From Promicromonospora sp. MEB111 (GTDB lineage: Bacteria > Actinomycetota > Actinomycetes > Actinomycetales > Cellulomonadaceae): 64,000 nt of DNA. Positions 26,306-34,774 of the stretch are shown piece after piece (the first letter of the stretch is position 1; the number at the start of each line of letters is the position of its first letter). The position numbers and the translations under genes were made by a program. Under the pieces are notes generated by a model. The model was not told the DNA's origin. It ran no database searches and was given only the letters and a program-made list of their open reading frames with translations. The stretch covers positions 1-64,000 of the forward strand of contig NZ_JARVSD010000004.1 in assembly GCF_030209445.1 (NCBI RefSeq), given 5' to 3'.

Positions 26306-28756
26306 ATGCAAGCGAATGACCATCGCCCGGCCGCGTCCGTGCGCGGCTGGGGTCGTTCAGCCGTCGCGGCGGTGGGGCTCGTCTCCGTCGTCGCCGGCGG
26401 CCTGACCTACGCCGCGACGTCGGCGGGCGCGGCTGACCTGCCCTCGACGTTCCTGGGCGGCACGACCACCTGGGCGTACTCGGACACCAACACCGACCCG
26501 GCCGCAGGCAGCAGCGACCGGCTCACCTGGACCTACGCCGGGTTCGACGACGCGGGCTGGAAGCGCGCCACCGGACCGTTCGGTGCGAAGAACGGCTCGG
26601 CGACGCCGGACCTCGGCTCGGGCTTCCCCGTGACCACGGTGCTCGACCACTACGTGGACCCGGCCGCGGCGACCAAGGTCGCGATCCCCACGTACCACCT
26701 GCGCACCACGTTCGACGTCACGGCGGACCAGCTCGCGGACATCGCGTCGCTGCGTGGCGACGTGACGTTCGACGACGCGGTGCAGATCTTCGTCAACGGC
26801 ACCAAGGTGGCCGGCTTCGTCGACGAGCGTGTCGAGGCCGTCCCCGACGCGCAGAAGAACCTCACCTACGCCGGCTCCAGCGCCGGCGACCCGGTGAACC
26901 AGCAGTTCAGCGTGCCCGCCGACGTGCTGCAGGCCGGCGTGAACACGCTGGCGATCGGCCTCTACAACGACCGGGCGGCCAGCTCCGACGTGTACCTCGA
27001 CCTCAAGTCGCTGGTTCCCGTCGAGGTGCCGGAGGAGGAGCCGACCACCACGGTGACCGACCTCGTGCTCGGCATCGGCGCGACCCAGGCCGAGCGCAAC
27101 CTGGCGTGGTACTCGGACCAGGACACCGAGCAGGTGGCCCAGATCGCGCCCGCGGGCGAGGTCGTGGACGGCGTCTTCCCGGCCGACGCGATCAGCGTGG
27201 CGGCCACGGGCGGGCCGTCGTCGAGCGGCGAGTTCTACCGCCACGCGACGTTCACGGGGCTGCAGGAGAACACCGCGTACTCCTACCGGGTCGGTACTGA
27301 GGGCCGGGCCGGCACCGAGGGTGCCTGGTCGGCGGTCTCCACGTTCCGTACGCAGGACTTCGACGGCGACTTCGACTTCCTGTTCTTCGGCGACCCGCAG
27401 CTCGGCTCCTCGGGCAACGTGCCGCGCGACACCGAGGGCTGGGTCGACACGCTCGACGTCGCCACGGCCGCCTACCCGGACGCCGAGATGCTCTTCTCGG
27501 CCGGTGACCAGGTGGAGTCGGCGAGCAGCGAGGCGCAGTACGACGCCTTCCTGTCGACCGACCACCTGCGCCAGATCCCGTTCGTGGCGAACAACGGCAA
27601 CCACGACGTCGGCAACAAGGCGTACCGCCAGCACTTCAACACGCCGAACCTCGACGAGACGGCCGGCCCTGGTTCCGGCACGAGCTCGGGCGGCGACTAC
27701 TGGTTCGTCTACAACGACGTGCTGTTCCTCAACCTCAACTCCAACAGCCGGGACTACGCCTCGCACGAGCGGTTCGTGCGCGACGTCGTCGCGGAGCACG
27801 GCGACGAGGCGAAGTGGAAGGTCGTGTCGTTCCACCACTCGATCTACTCGGTGGGCCCGCACGCCACCGACAGCGACGTGATCGACCGCCGCAACACGTG
27901 GCCCACGCTCTTCTCCGAGCTCGGCATCGACCTGGTGCTCCAGGGCCACGACCACAGCTACGCCCGCTCGTACCTGATCCGCAACGGCGAGAAGGCCGAC
28001 CCCGCCGAGGAGGCGGGCGCCGACGTCCTCACCCCGGGTCCCGGCGGCGTGCTGTACGTGACGGCCAACTCGGCGTCCGGCTCGAAGTACTACTCGGCGA
28101 ACGCGGCCGGCTCGTGGTGGCTCTCCGCCTTCAACCAGGAGAACGTGCGCAACTACACGGCCGTGGAGGTGTCCGACGACGCCATCTCGGTGCGCACCAT
28201 CCGCTCCGAGGCCAAGGACGCCGACCGCCCCGTGAACTCGGTGGTGGACCAGGTGACCATCGCCAAGCCGGTCGACCCCGACACGCAGAAGCTGCAGGTC
28301 GTGGTGCCGCAGGGCGCCCCGGGCGAGTTCGTCTGGAGCATCGACGGCGCCAACACACTGGTCGACCTCGGCACCGCCGAGGCCGCCGGTGACCACTACG
28401 CCGCCGACGGTTCGATCAACCCGATCCGGGTGACCGACACGCGCCGCGGCGGCCCGCAGTGGTCGCTGTCGGCCCAGGTGGGCGACTTCACCTCCGGTGA
28501 CCAGTCGTTCTCCGGCAAGTACCTCGGCTGGACGCCGGACGTGATCGAGGCGGGCGGCGGATCCGTCGCCGGCGCGCAGGTCGCGACCGGGTTCACCGGC
28601 GGACCGGGCCTGTCCCAGTCGGCGACCCTCGGCCGCGCCGCGGCCGGGCACACCACGGGTTCGGCGCTCTTCGGCGCCGACCTCGACCTGAAGATCCCCG
28701 TCGACGTCACCGACGGGACCTACCGGGCCACGCTCACGCTCACCGCGCTGAGCTGA
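26306..28756 (+). CDS. secreted metallophosphoesterase, purple acid phosphatase type
   Basis: An 816-residue exported enzyme. Signal peptide 1 to about 42 (SAGAADL). Residues 45-235 form a beta-sandwich of glycosidase-accessory type (FVNGTKVAGFVDE). About 245-350 is a fibronectin-like purple-acid-phosphatase N-domain. The catalytic metallophosphatase domain carries FFGDPQLG near 360, AGDQVES near 398, NNGNHD near 429, SFHHS near 509 and GHDHSYARS near 546. These supply the Asp, Asn and His ligands of a two-metal centre that hydrolyses phosphate mono- or diesters. A C-terminal region from about 650 resembles an adhesion or sortase-type beta domain, without an LPxTG anchor. Monocistronic, with repeats and a hairpin downstream. 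Natural substrate unknown. Confidence 0.85.
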   Translation: MQANDHRPAASVRGWGRSAVAAVGLVSVVAGGLTYAATSAGAADLPSTFLGGTTTWAYSDTNTDPAAGSSDRLTWTYAGFDDAGWKRATGPFGAKNGSATPDLGSGFPVTTVLDHYVDPAAATKVAIPTYHLRTTFDVTADQLADIASLRGDVTFDDAVQIFVNGTKVAGFVDERVEAVPDAQKNLTYAGSSAGDPVNQQFSVPADVLQAGVNTLAIGLYNDRAASSDVYLDLKSLVPVEVPEEEPTTTVTDLVLGIGATQAERNLAWYSDQDTEQVAQIAPAGEVVDGVFPADAISVAATGGPSSSGEFYRHATFTGLQENTAYSYRVGTEGRAGTEGAWSAVSTFRTQDFDGDFDFLFFGDPQLGSSGNVPRDTEGWVDTLDVATAAYPDAEMLFSAGDQVESASSEAQYDAFLSTDHLRQIPFVANNGNHDVGNKAYRQHFNTPNLDETAGPGSGTSSGGDYWFVYNDVLFLNLNSNSRDYASHERFVRDVVAEHGDEAKWKVVSFHHSIYSVGPHATDSDVIDRRNTWPTLFSELGIDLVLQGHDHSYARSYLIRNGEKADPAEEAGADVLTPGPGGVLYVTANSASGSKYYSANAAGSWWLSAFNQENVRNYTAVEVSDDAISVRTIRSEAKDADRPVNSVVDQVTIAKPVDPDTQKLQVVVPQGAPGEFVWSIDGANTLVDLGTAEAAGDHYAADGSINPIRVTDTRRGGPQWSLSAQVGDFTSGDQSFSGKYLGWTPDVIEAGGGSVAGAQVATGFTGGPGLSQSATLGRAAAGHTTGSALFGADLDLKIPVDVTDGTYRATLTLTALS

Positions 28757-28866
28757 CCTGAGCGGGGCTGACCTGAGCGGGGCTGACCTGAGCGGGGCTG
28801 ACCTGAGCGGGGCTGACCCGAGCGGGGCTGACCCGAGCGGGGCTGACCCGAGCGGGGCTGACCCGC
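28752..28866 (+). repeat. 15-bp tandem repeat overlapping a stop codon
   Basis: Seven units of GCTGACCTGAGCGGG (later units with CCCGAG) and a partial eighth. The first unit includes the TGA stop of the metallophosphoesterase gene, and every unit repeats that TGA in the same frame. There are no spacers, so it is not a CRISPR array. Confidence 0.92.
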
Positions 28867-28867
28867 G

Positions 28868-28908
28868 CCGGGCGGGCGGCGCTCTCACGAGGAGCGTCGC
28901 CCGCCCGG
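28868..28908 (+). terminator. hairpin terminator after metallophosphoesterase gene
   Basis: 17-bp stem with one G-U pair (28868-28884 with 28892-28908), directly after the repeat tract. The remaining bases to 28966 carry the ribosome site AAGGAA for the next gene. Confidence 0.8.
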
Positions 28909-28966
28909 TGACCCGGTCAACCCTCTTCCCGAAACCTGTCTGTCCGGCACCATCGAAGGAACCTCC

Positions 28967-30250
28967 ATGCCCGTGCCTGCCGCCCGCGCGACCACGCGCC
29001 GTGTCGCCGCTCGCTCCTCAGCCGCGCTCAGGGCTCTGCCCGTGGGGCTCGTGGCCCTGGTCGTCACCCTCGGGACGGCGCTCGCCGGGCCCTCGGCCGT
29101 TGCTGTGCCGGTCGCTGCTGTGCCGATCGCTGCTGCGCCGTCCGCCGTACCCACCGACGACGTCACCTGGGGCGTGCGCACCGCGACCAACGACCAGGGG
29201 ACCGAGCGGGAGAACTTCCGCTACACGGTGGACCCGGGCGCCAAGGTGTCGGACGAGCTCGTCGTCACCAACCACGGCGAGACCCCGCTGAGGCTCGACA
29301 TCTACGCGGCCGACGGCTACACGACGACGGCGGGGCAGCTCGACGTGCTGACGCGGGATGACGCCGCTGACACCGGGTCCGACGACACAGGGCCCGACGA
29401 CACCGGGTCCAACGACACCGGCTCCGTGAACGTCGGGTCCTGGCTCGACCCCGCCGTCGACCAGGTGCGCCTCGCGCCCGGCGAGAGCGCCGACGTCCCC
29501 TTCACGCTCCAGGTGCCCGACGACGCGACGCCCGGCGACTACGCGGGAGCGATCCTGACCTCGCGCACCGTCACCGCCCAGGACGCGGGGCTCGACTACG
29601 AGACCCGGTCCGGCATCCGCGTGTACCTGCGGGTCGCCGGCGACCTCGCGCCGAGCCTGACGGTCACCGACGCGCACGTCGAGTACCACCAGACCCTCAA
29701 CCCCTTCGGGCCGGGGGACGCGACGGTCACCTACACCGTCCGCAACGACGGCAACGTCCGCCTGGCCGCGAACCAGCAGGTCGGCGTCGCCGGCCCGTTC
29801 GGCTGGCTCGGCGCGCAGGGCGCCGCCGACGACGTGCCCGAGCTCCTCCCGGGTGAGTCCTGGCCGGTGTCCGTGCCGGTCGACGGCGTGGCTCCGCTGT
29901 TCTGGCTCGGTGCCGACATCGTGCTCGTCGCCCAGCTGCCCGACGTCGCGGGCGCGACCCCCGGCGTCGCCCCCGTCGAGGCCCACGCGTCCGGGTGGGC
30001 CGTGCCGTGGCTGCCGCTCGTCGTCGTCGTGCTGCTGGTCGGAGCCGTCGTCGTGATGGTGCGCCGCCGCCGGACCCGCGGGCAGCGCGAGGACGCCCGT
30101 GTCCAGGCGGCCGTCGCGAAGGCGCTCGCGGAGCGCGCGGCGGCGGAGGGTGTTCCTGTGGAAGGCGCGGTGAAGGAGGCGGTCCGGGCCGAGGGGGCAA
30201 CGGGCTCTGACAAGGCAGCCGCCGAGGAGTCCGAGGTGGTCGCGCCGTGA
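28967..30250 (+). CDS. DUF916 (WxL-interacting type) surface membrane protein
   Basis: A 427-residue protein. Signal peptide to about residue 45 with an extra Ala/Val/Pro repeat (VPVAAVPIAAAP). A peptidoglycan-binding immunoglobulin-like domain follows at about 63-215 (NFRYTVDPGAKVSDELVVTN, WLDPAVDQVRLAPGES), then a second beta domain to about 335, a membrane helix at 345-363 (WLPLVVVVLLVGAVVVMV) and a charged cytoplasmic tail. This is the DUF916/DUF3324 layout of firmicute WxL-interacting proteins; here no WxL protein is next door. A DTGSDDTGPDDTGSNDTG linker repeat lies near residue 133. GTGA overlap with the following lipoprotein gene indicates a two-gene operon. Confidence 0.8.
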   Translation: MPVPAARATTRRVAARSSAALRALPVGLVALVVTLGTALAGPSAVAVPVAAVPIAAAPSAVPTDDVTWGVRTATNDQGTERENFRYTVDPGAKVSDELVVTNHGETPLRLDIYAADGYTTTAGQLDVLTRDDAADTGSDDTGPDDTGSNDTGSVNVGSWLDPAVDQVRLAPGESADVPFTLQVPDDATPGDYAGAILTSRTVTAQDAGLDYETRSGIRVYLRVAGDLAPSLTVTDAHVEYHQTLNPFGPGDATVTYTVRNDGNVRLAANQQVGVAGPFGWLGAQGAADDVPELLPGESWPVSVPVDGVAPLFWLGADIVLVAQLPDVAGATPGVAPVEAHASGWAVPWLPLVVVVLLVGAVVVMVRRRRTRGQREDARVQAAVAKALAERAAAEGVPVEGAVKEAVRAEGATGSDKAAAEESEVVAP

Positions 30251-30924
30251 GGCGGCCGGCAGTGGGACTCACCGTGAGCCTGGCGGCGGTCGCCGTCGCG
30301 CTCACCCTCGCCGCGTGTGGCGCCGTCACGCCCGGCCCGACGTCGGACGGTGTCGCCAGCCCGGCGTCCCTGACCGGGTTCGCCGCGCGGTTCGTCGGGT
30401 CGAGCCACGAGCCGGCGCCGGAGGCGACGGTCCGCCCCACGCCGGGCACGTGGGACGACGTCGCCGTCCCCGCCGGGTACACGATCGTCGTCGTCGCCCG
30501 CGGCGACGACGCCGCGACCGCGACCCTGACGGACGCCGTCGAGCACTATGCCGCGGAGCACGGGGCGGACCTGACGGTCCTGCCGGCCCGGAGCGACGAC
30601 GAGGTCGAGCGCCGCATCGACGAGGCCGTGGCGGCCGCGCCGGACCTCGTGGTCGGCGTCGGCGACGGGGTGGTGGACGTGTTCTCCCTGATCACCGCCC
30701 AGTACCTGGAGACCGACTTCCTGGTGGTCGGTGCGCAGCTTCCGGAGCCGACCCACAACGTGACCGCCGTCGTCTGGCCGGGGGCGGAGTTCCGCGGAAC
30801 GGGGCTGGGGAACGACGACGCCCACCCTGCCGCCGTCACGGCGGGCCGTGCGCGCGAGGCGGTCGCCGCCGGGGCGGCGAGCGTGCTGCACGACCTGACG
30901 GGCATCGTCATCGAGCTCGGCTAG
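30247..30924 (+). CDS. lipoprotein with BMP/periplasmic-binding-like domain
   Basis: A 225-residue lipoprotein with lipobox TLAACG near residue 24. After a linker, residues 75-190 show alternating beta strands and helices: IVVVARGDD, LTVLPARSDDEVERRI, PDLVVGVGDGVVDVF, FLVVGAQLPEP, NVTAVVWPGAEF, RGTGLG. This matches one lobe of the basic membrane protein (BMP)/PnrA binding-protein fold, though it is only about 60 percent of usual length and lacks the second lobe. It may be a degenerate sensor-type binding protein. Its start overlaps the stop of the DUF916 gene. No transporter genes are adjacent. Confidence 0.6.
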   Translation: MRRPAVGLTVSLAAVAVALTLAACGAVTPGPTSDGVASPASLTGFAARFVGSSHEPAPEATVRPTPGTWDDVAVPAGYTIVVVARGDDAATATLTDAVEHYAAEHGADLTVLPARSDDEVERRIDEAVAAAPDLVVGVGDGVVDVFSLITAQYLETDFLVVGAQLPEPTHNVTAVVWPGAEFRGTGLGNDDAHPAAVTAGRAREAVAAGAASVLHDLTGIVIELG

Positions 30925-30951
30925 CTCCTTCGGGGTGTCGGTGGGCCCGGA

Positions 30952-30957
30952 TACAGT
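30952..30957 (+). promoter_or_regulatory. -10 box of leaderless DUF2200 transcript
   Basis: TACAGT ends 6 bases before the ATG at 30964. The intervening CGGGAG could also serve as a poor ribosome site. Confidence 0.5.
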
Positions 30958-30963
30958 CGGGAG

Positions 30964-31332
30964 ATGGCACGAGACCGGATCTTCGCGATGAGCTTTGCCA
31001 GCATCTACCCGCTCTACGTGCAGAAGGTGGAGCGGAAGGGCCACACCACGGCCGAGCTGGACCAGGTGCTCTCCTGGCTCACGGGCTACGACGACGCCGG
31101 CCTCCGGCAGGCGATCGACAGCGGGGTCGACCTGGAGACCTTCTTCGCGCAGGCCCCCGCGATGAACCCGAACGTGTCCCTGATCAAGGGCGTCATCTGC
31201 GGGTACCGCGTCGAGGACATCGAGGACCCGCTGATGCAGCAGATCCGGTACATGGACAAGCTGGTCGACGAGCTGGCACGCGGCAAGAAGATGACCTCGA
31301 TCCTGCGGGGGAGCGCGACGGCCGGCATCTGA
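30964..31332 (+). CDS. DUF2200 family protein
   Basis: A 122-residue soluble protein matching DUF2200 over its whole length: MSFASIYPLYVQKVERKGHT, WLTGYDD, ICGYRVEDIEDPLMQQIRYMDKLVDELARGK. The family is widespread in bacteria, about 110-120 residues, with no established function; DUF1801-like folds have been suggested. Stand-alone gene with a leaderless promoter and a hairpin behind it. Confidence 0.88.
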   Translation: MARDRIFAMSFASIYPLYVQKVERKGHTTAELDQVLSWLTGYDDAGLRQAIDSGVDLETFFAQAPAMNPNVSLIKGVICGYRVEDIEDPLMQQIRYMDKLVDELARGKKMTSILRGSATAGI

Positions 31333-31346
31333 GCCCGCACTCCACG

Positions 31347-31381
31347 GGCGCCGCTGCCGGGACGATGTCCGGGACGGCGCC
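31347..31381 (+). terminator. hairpin terminator after DUF2200 gene
   Basis: GGCGCCG (31347-31353) pairs with CGGCGCC (31375-31381); inner CCGG blocks can extend the stem. The rest of the gap to 31633 holds an AT-richer patch around 31550-31610 that probably carries the promoter of the next gene; no clear boxes were assigned. Confidence 0.55.
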
Positions 31382-31633
31382 GGGCCCGGGGCGGCTGTGT
31401 CGACGTGCACCTCGGTGAGGTCGTGCCCCTCTCCGGGAGCCTCCGTGCGTAGCGGGGCACGCTGCCGTAACGGCCGTGGCCGAGCCAGGTCCTCCTGATC
31501 AAGGTCAGCCTGCCTTCCGCGTGGCGCGAAGCCTTCTCGCGCGCGAAGAGTTATCCACAGATTTCATGTGTGCCTCGCGATGCGTATGAATGTTCGAGAC
31601 AATGGTGTCAGGCGAGCACAGGGGGTGGCACGG

Positions 31634-33367
31634 GTGGATTCGATGGGGGTGGCGTCCGGTGGTGTGTCCCCGGGTTCGCTGGAGGGGGTGCTGGCCCGGA
31701 TCGAGGCCGTGGTCGGGGAGCTGGCGGAGTTGGTCGCGCCGGGGGTGGCGGATGGTTGGGGTGCGCTGTCGGTGGCGCGTCTGGTGGACGCGCATGCCCG
31801 GATCCGGCGGGTGACGGGTCGTTTGGAGGGCGTGCGGTTGACGGTGTTGCCGCGGATCGAGGACGACGGGTCGTGGCGTAGTGGTGGGATGTCGCGCACG
31901 TTCTCTGCGTGGTTGCGGCTGCGGGAGGGTGTGTCGGCGTCCACGGCGCGGAAGGACGTGGTGATGGCGCGTCGGTTGGCGCGGGCGTTGCCGGCCACGC
32001 GTGAGGGTCTGGTCGCGGGCGTCCTGGGTGTGGATCATGCGCGGGTGATGAGCGAGGTCGCGCCCACGAGCCGGAGCCGTGAGGACGCGTTGGCGTGGTT
32101 GGTCGATGCCCGCACCGGGGAGACCACGACGCCGGAGGCGTTCGTGGACACGGTCGCGGTGGATCTGCCTGACCCGGCTGATGATCCGGACGGGTCGGAG
32201 ACCAGGGCCCGGATCACGAAAGTGCTGGAGGGAGCCGTGGCCGAGGGGACGTTGGTGACGGGTGAGGGCCTGGTCCTGCGGGAGGCCGGGGTACTCAACG
32301 CAGATCAGTTTCGGGTGGTGGCGCGCCGGTTCGCGACGGTCACGGATCCGGATACCGATGACGTGGACGACGACAGGGCTGCCCGGGGTGAGTTCCTGGA
32401 TGTGTCCAGGACCCTGGGCGGGTTCCATGTGGCGGGGTTCTTGACCGATGAGCACGGTCTGCTGTTGACCACGGCGTTGAACGCGGTGGTCGGTGCACCG
32501 GCCGCGGAGGACTCCAGGACTCCTGGTCAGCGCCGTGCGCAGGGCCTGGCCGATGTGGCGCGTTTGGTGCTGGACACGAATCAGGTCTCGCCGGGCGCGT
32601 CGATCCGGCCGCACCTGAGTGTGACGGTGTCCTGGTCGGAGCTGGTCACTCAGGTCACCCGCACGCGTGAGGGGTCGTGCCTGACCTGCGGACAGAGGGT
32701 CCCGGACCGGTCGGCGACCGGGGATGCGTCGAACCCAGGTGCATCGAACCCAGGCGTGCCGAACCCAGGTGTGCCGAACTCAGGGGCGCCGAACTCGGAC
32801 GTGGGTGCTGGCACGGGGTTGTTGGGTTCCGGTGGTGCGGTGTTCACGGAGTCGGGTGGACGGATCCCGCGAGGGTTGTTGCGCAGGTTGGCGTGTGACA
32901 GTGCGGTGACGCGGGTGGTGTTCGGTGCGGATGGTGCGGTGTTGGATGTGGGGCGGGCGCAGCGCACGGTGTCGGGGCAGATGCGGCGTGGGGTGATCGC
33001 GCGGGATGGGCATTGTGTGTTCCCGGGGTGTGATCAGCCGCCGTCGCGGTGCGAGGTCCATCACGCGGTGACGCACTGGGCGGATGGTGGCGCCACGTCG
33101 GTGGCCAATAGTGCGTTGTTGTGCTGGTTCCATCACCAGCTCGTCGATACCCGGGGCATCACGATGTCCTGGGCCGGCAAACCCCTCCACGCCAACACCG
33201 CGGGCGGTGTGCTGGTGGAGACGGGGTTGGTCTTCACCGATCCGCGTGGTCACCGCATCCGTGTGCCCGAACCCTTCGACCCAGCACCCATCGACCCCGC
33301 ACCTGCACCCGGCGAGGCTGCCGACCCCGACGACCCGTCCGCCATGCCACCCGCAACGGCGGCATGA
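31634..33367 (+). CDS. DUF222 / HNH endonuclease (13E12-type) protein
   Basis: 577 residues from the GTG at 31634, with an AGGGGG ribosome site 8 bases upstream; longer starts from 31568 are possible. An N-terminal DUF222 domain spans about 15-330 (ALSVARLVDAHARIRRVTGRLEG, FLTDEHGLLLTTALNAVVG). A C-terminal HNH nuclease carries RDGHCVFPGCDQPPSRCEVHH near 455-475 and ALLCWFHHQLV near 495, with the HH, Asn and His ligands present. These multi-copy actinobacterial genes are thought to be linked to mobile introns or elements; their role is unknown. Codon choice is unusual for this window (many TTG, GGT, GTG and CGT codons). A 15-bp in-frame repeat encodes an ASNPG-type linker near residue 370. 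Confidence 0.88.
   Translation: MDSMGVASGGVSPGSLEGVLARIEAVVGELAELVAPGVADGWGALSVARLVDAHARIRRVTGRLEGVRLTVLPRIEDDGSWRSGGMSRTFSAWLRLREGVSASTARKDVVMARRLARALPATREGLVAGVLGVDHARVMSEVAPTSRSREDALAWLVDARTGETTTPEAFVDTVAVDLPDPADDPDGSETRARITKVLEGAVAEGTLVTGEGLVLREAGVLNADQFRVVARRFATVTDPDTDDVDDDRAARGEFLDVSRTLGGFHVAGFLTDEHGLLLTTALNAVVGAPAAEDSRTPGQRRAQGLADVARLVLDTNQVSPGASIRPHLSVTVSWSELVTQVTRTREGSCLTCGQRVPDRSATGDASNPGASNPGVPNPGVPNSGAPNSDVGAGTGLLGSGGAVFTESGGRIPRGLLRRLACDSAVTRVVFGADGAVLDVGRAQRTVSGQMRRGVIARDGHCVFPGCDQPPSRCEVHHAVTHWADGGATSVANSALLCWFHHQLVDTRGITMSWAGKPLHANTAGGVLVETGLVFTDPRGHRIRVPEPFDPAPIDPAPAPGEAADPDDPSAMPPATAA
32726..32800 (+). repeat. 15-bp in-frame tandem repeat in DUF222/HNH gene
   Basis: Five 15-bp units of the GCGTCGAACCCAGGT type encode a linker of Ala/Val-Ser/Pro-Asn-Pro/Ser-Gly repeats between the DUF222 and HNH domains. 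Confidence 0.85.
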
Positions 33368-33371
33368 CCAT

Positions 33372-33432
33372 GCCCTGGCTCTGCCTCTTCTCGCCTGTTC
33401 GACGGCTGTGCGAGGTGGTGACGAGCCAGGGC
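33372..33432. terminator. bidirectional terminator between convergent genes
   Basis: GCCCTGGCTC (33372-33381) pairs perfectly with 33423-33432; inner GCCTC and GAGG blocks extend the stem. It sits between the HNH gene and the convergent SDR gene. Confidence 0.6.
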
Positions 33433-33446
33433 CACGGTGACGCCGG

Positions 33447-34262
33447 TCAGACCGCGTTCGGGACGAGCGCGTTGAAGACGACCTCGCGTTCGGCGCCTGT
33501 TGCGATGCGCCAGACCGCATCAGCGAGGTCGTCGGGGTCGAGAACCGGGATGGGAGCCGAGCCGGGAGCCGGGTCCGACGTCAGGTCCGACGCGAGGTCG
33601 GGCGCCGGATCGAGCGTTGCTTGCGGCGCATCCGTCCCGCCGACGTCCATCTGGCCCGCGGTCAGCATCCTGTGGATGTCGCCGCGTTCGATGAGCCCGC
33701 CGACAACGAGCGAGCCCACGTGGACGCCGTCGGGCGCGGCAGCCTCGGCGAGGGTCAGGGCGTAGGTGCGCAGCGCGGCCGAGGCCGGCGCGAACGGACC
33801 GAGGAACGGCAGCGGGACGACGGCGCTGAGCCCCGACACGTAGACGATCGCTCCGCTGCCGCGCTCCCGCATACCCGGCAGCACCAGCCCGGCGAGCTCG
33901 ACGGCGGGGTCCACGACCTGGGCGGCTGCGCCGCGGACGTCGTCGGCGCTCGTGTCGAGGATGCCGATCGGGGCGGCCGCCGGGTTGTCGGCGCCCGGCC
34001 CGTGATAGACGACCTCGACGGGCCCGAGCTCCGCCTCGACCTCGTTGATCGCGCGTCGCAGGTCACCAGGCCGACGCACGTCCGCGGCGACGGCGACCGC
34101 GCGAGCGCCGGCCGAGCGGAGGTCGTCCAGGTAACCGGGGTGACGGTCGGCACTGCGGGAGACCAGACCGACCTGGTACCCCTCCTTGCCGAACCGCCGG
34201 GCCACCGACATGCCGAGGCCGGGTCCGGCGCCCAGGACCAGCAGCGTGGGGGAAGTGCTCAC
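33447..34262 (-). CDS. SDR-family protein lacking the catalytic Tyr-Lys
   Basis: A 271-residue Rossmann-fold protein. The dinucleotide loop is VLGAGPGLGMSVARRF near residue 9. The usual NNAG is replaced by HGPGADN. The strand with the catalytic Ser reads IVYVSGLS. Where SDRs carry Tyr-x3-Lys, this protein has FAPASAALR, so both Tyr and Lys are absent. It may bind NAD(P) without classical dehydrogenase activity. A Pro/Asp/Ala repeat (DPAPDLASDLTSDPAPG) sits near residue 225. It is divergent from a HxlR regulator 95 bp away, which probably controls it. Confidence 0.75.
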   Translation of the reverse strand: MSTSPTLLVLGAGPGLGMSVARRFGKEGYQVGLVSRSADRHPGYLDDLRSAGARAVAVAADVRRPGDLRRAINEVEAELGPVEVVYHGPGADNPAAAPIGILDTSADDVRGAAAQVVDPAVELAGLVLPGMRERGSGAIVYVSGLSAVVPLPFLGPFAPASAALRTYALTLAEAAAPDGVHVGSLVVGGLIERGDIHRMLTAGQMDVGGTDAPQATLDPAPDLASDLTSDPAPGSAPIPVLDPDDLADAVWRIATGAEREVVFNALVPNAV

Positions 34263-34357
34263 TCGTGTCTCCTCGTCGTCTCGCGGTCGTGACCGTTGGG
34301 TACGGTGACGTCATCGATCCTCACGGCACCGCGGACGTCTCGGAAGAAGGCACTTTC

Positions 34358-34756
34358 ATGTCAGATGGGAACACCGATGTGCCCCACCCCGACGCCCACA
34401 TGGTTGCCGCCGCCGTCGGCGGCCGCCTGCCGGGACGGGTCCCGACCGAGGAGTACGAGGCGTGCCCCGTCACGCACGTGGTGCGGATGCTGGGCGACAA
34501 GTGGACGCTGCTCGTGCTGATGCTGCTCGCCGAACGCGCACACCGGTTCAACGAGCTCCACCGGCGCGTCGACGGGATCAGCCAGCGGATGCTGACCCGT
34601 ACCCTCCGGGCGCTCGAGGACGACGGGCTGGTCGCCCGGACCGTCTTCCCCACGGTTCCGCCCGGGGTCGAGTACGAGCTCACCGAACGGGGCCGCGAGC
34701 TGCTGGTCCCGCTGTCGGCCCTCGCGGACTGGGTCGTGCGGGACCGGGCAGCCTAG
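34358..34756 (+). CDS. HxlR-family transcriptional regulator
   Basis: A 132-residue winged-helix regulator with the HxlR pattern: CPVTHVVRMLGDKWTLLVLMLL near residue 36, RFNELHRRVDGISQRMLTRTLR near 64, then the wing EYELTERGRELLVPL. The N-proximal Cys in the CPVTH motif is the residue that senses reactive electrophiles or redox in HypR/YodB relatives. The ATG at 34358 has a purine-rich GAAGAAGG 7 bases upstream; a longer frame from 34265 has no family similarity. It likely regulates the divergent SDR gene and itself; a -10-like TACGGT lies at 34299-34304. Confidence 0.85.
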   Translation: MSDGNTDVPHPDAHMVAAAVGGRLPGRVPTEEYEACPVTHVVRMLGDKWTLLVLMLLAERAHRFNELHRRVDGISQRMLTRTLRALEDDGLVARTVFPTVPPGVEYELTERGRELLVPLSALADWVVRDRAA

Positions 34757-34774
34757 CGGGACCGGGCAGCCTAG
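34739..34774 (+). repeat. exact 18-bp duplication at a stop codon
   Basis: CGGGACCGGGCAGCCTAG occurs twice in direct succession. The first copy ends exactly with the TAG stop of the HxlR gene. Each copy carries the stop. Confidence 0.9.

Noticed and set aside
28752-28866. Possible CRISPR array
   Set aside because: The 15-bp units follow each other without spacers and no cas genes are nearby; it is a simple tandem repeat.
31585-31605. LexA/SOS box before the DUF222/HNH gene
   Set aside because: Only a GTTCGA half-site is present; the other half of the actinobacterial GAAC-N4-GTTC site is missing.
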